Positions 31,973 through 33,534 of a stretch of 33,534 nt of DNA are shown here, in pieces. This DNA comes from an uncultured Aquimonas sp. (GTDB lineage Bacteria > Pseudomonadota > Gammaproteobacteria > Xanthomonadales > Xanthomonadaceae), in NCBI GenBank assembly GCA_946481615.1, contig CAMLOR010000007.1:1-33534 (forward strand). The letters run 5' to 3'. A program made the translations under genes and the position numbers. The notes beneath the pieces were generated by a model. It had not been told where the DNA came from. It saw only the letters and a list, made by a program, of their open reading frames with translations, and did not search any database. How positions within the stretch are numbered: position 1 is the stretch's first letter; every line of letters starts with the position of its first letter.

Positions 31973-32752
31973 ATGGAATCGAAGCTCGACGCGAACCAGG
32001 CCCGCGAGGCGGCGGCCGCGCTGGCGGGGCAGATGCCCGTCATGGCCAACGTCCGCTTCGTCTGCGAACCCTTCGGTCCGCGCGACGGGCGGCTCGCCGC
32101 GTTGCTCGAGGCCATCGACGCCCGGCTGGCCGCACCGATCGCCTACGTGCAAGGCGTGTTCATGACGAAAGGCCCGATGGCGAACCGCCACGCGACGATC
32201 GACGGCTGGCTGCATCCGCCGGCCGGCCAACGGGTGCGGGGCGAGGTGTTGTCGAACGGCCGGCAGGGCGAAGAACTGGTGCTGTTCACGGTGCTCAATC
32301 GCACCGATCGCCGCGTCGCACCGGGACGGCCCATCGGCGATATCACGCTGCAACTGGGAACGGCTGCGCTGGCCACCGACCGCCTGGCCGATCTGATCGA
32401 AGCGGCCTGCGATGCGGGCCGCGCCCTGTGCGCGCAGGGGTTCCACGGCGCCGATCAGATGGCGATGGCTGCCGCGCTCATGGACGTGCGCGCACGCACG
32501 GGCCGCAGCGTCAGTCTGCCGACGCAGGATGCGAAGGGCCACCTGATCCATTCGATCCCGGGCTGGATCGGCTTCATCAACGAACCGACGGCGCGCGTGC
32601 TGGATTTCCCGGCCCGGGGCGCGCGCTTCGGCGAAGTGCGGCGCAGCCGCGGCGGCGCAGGCTGGATGTATCGGCTCGTGCCCGAGCCGCTCGACTTCGC
32701 CGATGCGACGCACCGCGCCCGCGTGTCCGATCTGCTGGAGGCGCTTGCGTGA
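31973..32752 (+). CDS. Protein of unknown function (259 aa)
   Basis: A soluble protein without signal peptide or membrane span. The region near the C-terminus, G-W-I-G-F-I-N-E-P-T-A-R-V-L-D-F-P followed by G-W-M-Y-R-L and P-L-D-F, faintly recalls the end of Imm52/DUF5953-type immunity proteins, but this is from memory of pattern only and is weak. The ATG at 31973 has a GAGGCAGG stretch about 11 bases upstream. The gene is divergent from blaI and might share its control region, though the boxes are about 90 bp away. Confidence 0.7.
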   Translation: MESKLDANQAREAAAALAGQMPVMANVRFVCEPFGPRDGRLAALLEAIDARLAAPIAYVQGVFMTKGPMANRHATIDGWLHPPAGQRVRGEVLSNGRQGEELVLFTVLNRTDRRVAPGRPIGDITLQLGTAALATDRLADLIEAACDAGRALCAQGFHGADQMAMAAALMDVRARTGRSVSLPTQDAKGHLIHSIPGWIGFINEPTARVLDFPARGARFGEVRRSRGGAGWMYRLVPEPLDFADATHRARVSDLLEALA

Positions 32753-32827
32753 TGCGGGCCGCGCGGCCGGTCACGCCTGCTGGCGCGCCGTGGTCGCTGT
32801 TCGACTTCCTCGACGGGTGAGGCGGCC

Positions 32828-33352
32828 TCACAGCCGCTTCATCATCCGCCAGTCGGTCTTCACGTCGTCGCCGACCACGAAGTCGGTGGTGCCGCAGGGT
32901 TCGAAGCCTTCGCGGCGGTAGAAGGCCAGGGCCTGTGGTGCTTCCTGCCAGACGTTGAGCCACAGGCCGTCGCGACCGCGGGCACGCGCGCGATGCTCGA
33001 TCTCGCGCAGCAGTGCGCTGCCGATGCCGCGACCCTGCGCTTGCGGCCCGAGGTAGATGCGGCCGAGTTCGGCGCCGTGCGGGAGCGTCACGCCGGGCGG
33101 CGCGGATTTGCCGAAGCGCAACTGCGCGAAGCCGAGCCAGGCGTCGCCCTGCTCGACGACCAGTGTCTCGATCGCGGGATCTTCGAGTTCCGCGCGCTGC
33201 AGCGCTTCGCCGTAGTTGGCGTCGAGGAAAGCGGCGACGTTCTGCGGCGTGCTGCAGTGGCGGTAGGCGTCGAGGAACAGCTCGCGCATCAGCAGCGAAA
33301 GGCGCGCGGCTTCGTGGGGGCGGGCGTCGCGGATCTGGAATGCGTTGGGCAT
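32828..33352 (-). CDS. GNAT-family N-acetyltransferase
   Basis: A 174-aa acetyl-CoA-dependent transferase. Motif A is visible as L-G-R-I-Y-L-G-P-Q-A-Q-G-R-G-I-G-S-A-L-L (about 95-114), with Q-G-R-G-I-G for the pyrophosphate of acetyl-CoA, and motif B as A-L-A-F-Y-R-R-E-G-F-E-P-C-G-T near 140-154. The substrate cannot be told. It converges on the 259-aa gene. The remaining 33353-33534 contains no convincing gene. Confidence 0.9.
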   Translation of the reverse strand: MPNAFQIRDARPHEAARLSLLMRELFLDAYRHCSTPQNVAAFLDANYGEALQRAELEDPAIETLVVEQGDAWLGFAQLRFGKSAPPGVTLPHGAELGRIYLGPQAQGRGIGSALLREIEHRARARGRDGLWLNVWQEAPQALAFYRREGFEPCGTTDFVVGDDVKTDWRMMKRL

Positions 33353-33534
33353 TCGGGAACTTTAGGAGCTGGTTGCGTTTGCGGGAAGCGTGGAGTCTTG
33401 TCGCGGGGGCGCTCGGGGGTTCGGGGATGGGTTGCGCCGCCCACGCGCTGCGCGCGCGGGTCCCCTCCGGTCGCCGGGGGTTTTCGATCGCACGTCCCTG
33501 TGCGAACGAAAACTGCGCGCATCCTGCGCGCACC

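Noticed and set aside
32752..32820. 22-codon ORF starting with TGATG overlap after the 259-aa gene, ending S-L-F-D-F-L-D-G
   Set aside because: The stop-start overlap is suggestive, but the frame is too short and has no other support; it may be chance or the remnant of a longer C-terminus.

Overview
This is a chromosomal window of a high-GC gammaproteobacterium, most likely of the order Lysobacterales (Xanthomonadales). The pointers are protein resemblance, the dispersed palindromes around ATTCCCGC/GCGGGAAT and GTCCCCGC/GCGGGGAC, and the G-x-W-Y-x-P-x-x-S-G-Q-G-F modules on secreted proteins. I cannot name the genus. No rRNA, tRNA, CRISPR array, transposase or phage gene was seen; all large genes look intact.

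Region 1 (1-10780) handles sugar. A plus-strand pair encodes a GPH/SLC45-like sugar symporter and a GH13 alpha-amylase lipoprotein. It converges on a minus-strand cluster zwf-pgl-edd-glk-eda-lacI that covers glucose to pyruvate plus glyceraldehyde-3-phosphate by the Entner-Doudoroff route and ends with a LacI-family regulator. Near-identical 14-bp palindromes with a central CG lie upstream of both the symporter and zwf, so one LacI protein may control uptake, starch-oligomer cleavage and the pathway. Palindromic dispersed repeats sit in several gaps, one directly against the edd start codon.

Region 2 (10780-14580) is a minus-strand unit hipB-hipA-moxR-VWA. The first three genes overlap by 4 bp each, and a REP-like palindrome separates moxR from the VWA gene. 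Upstream of hipB are three 18-bp operator-like palindromes (TGTC-N10-GACA) repeated at exactly 28 bp. The linkage of a HipA-type kinase to a MoxR/VWA pair is the most unusual gene arrangement here.

Region 3 (14680-23600) holds a YfcG-type glutathione transferase, a 58-aa membrane peptide, a CASTOR/POLLUX-family ion channel, a large secreted metzincin protease (TSP3 calcium repeats, beta-propeller, two C-terminal GxWYxP modules), PilU with a possible small coupled membrane ORF, a polytopic membrane protein and a 64-aa protein with a structured leader.

Region 4 (23590-33534) holds a fused indolepyruvate:ferredoxin-oxidoreductase-type enzyme, a BNR-repeat lipoprotein carrying the same C-terminal module as the protease, a BlaI-M56 pair behind two BlaI boxes, an unrecognised 259-aa protein and a GNAT acetyltransferase. 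In the M56 protein the sensor part is ten 29-residue repeats instead of a penicillin-binding domain. It is the best candidate for an undescribed signalling system.
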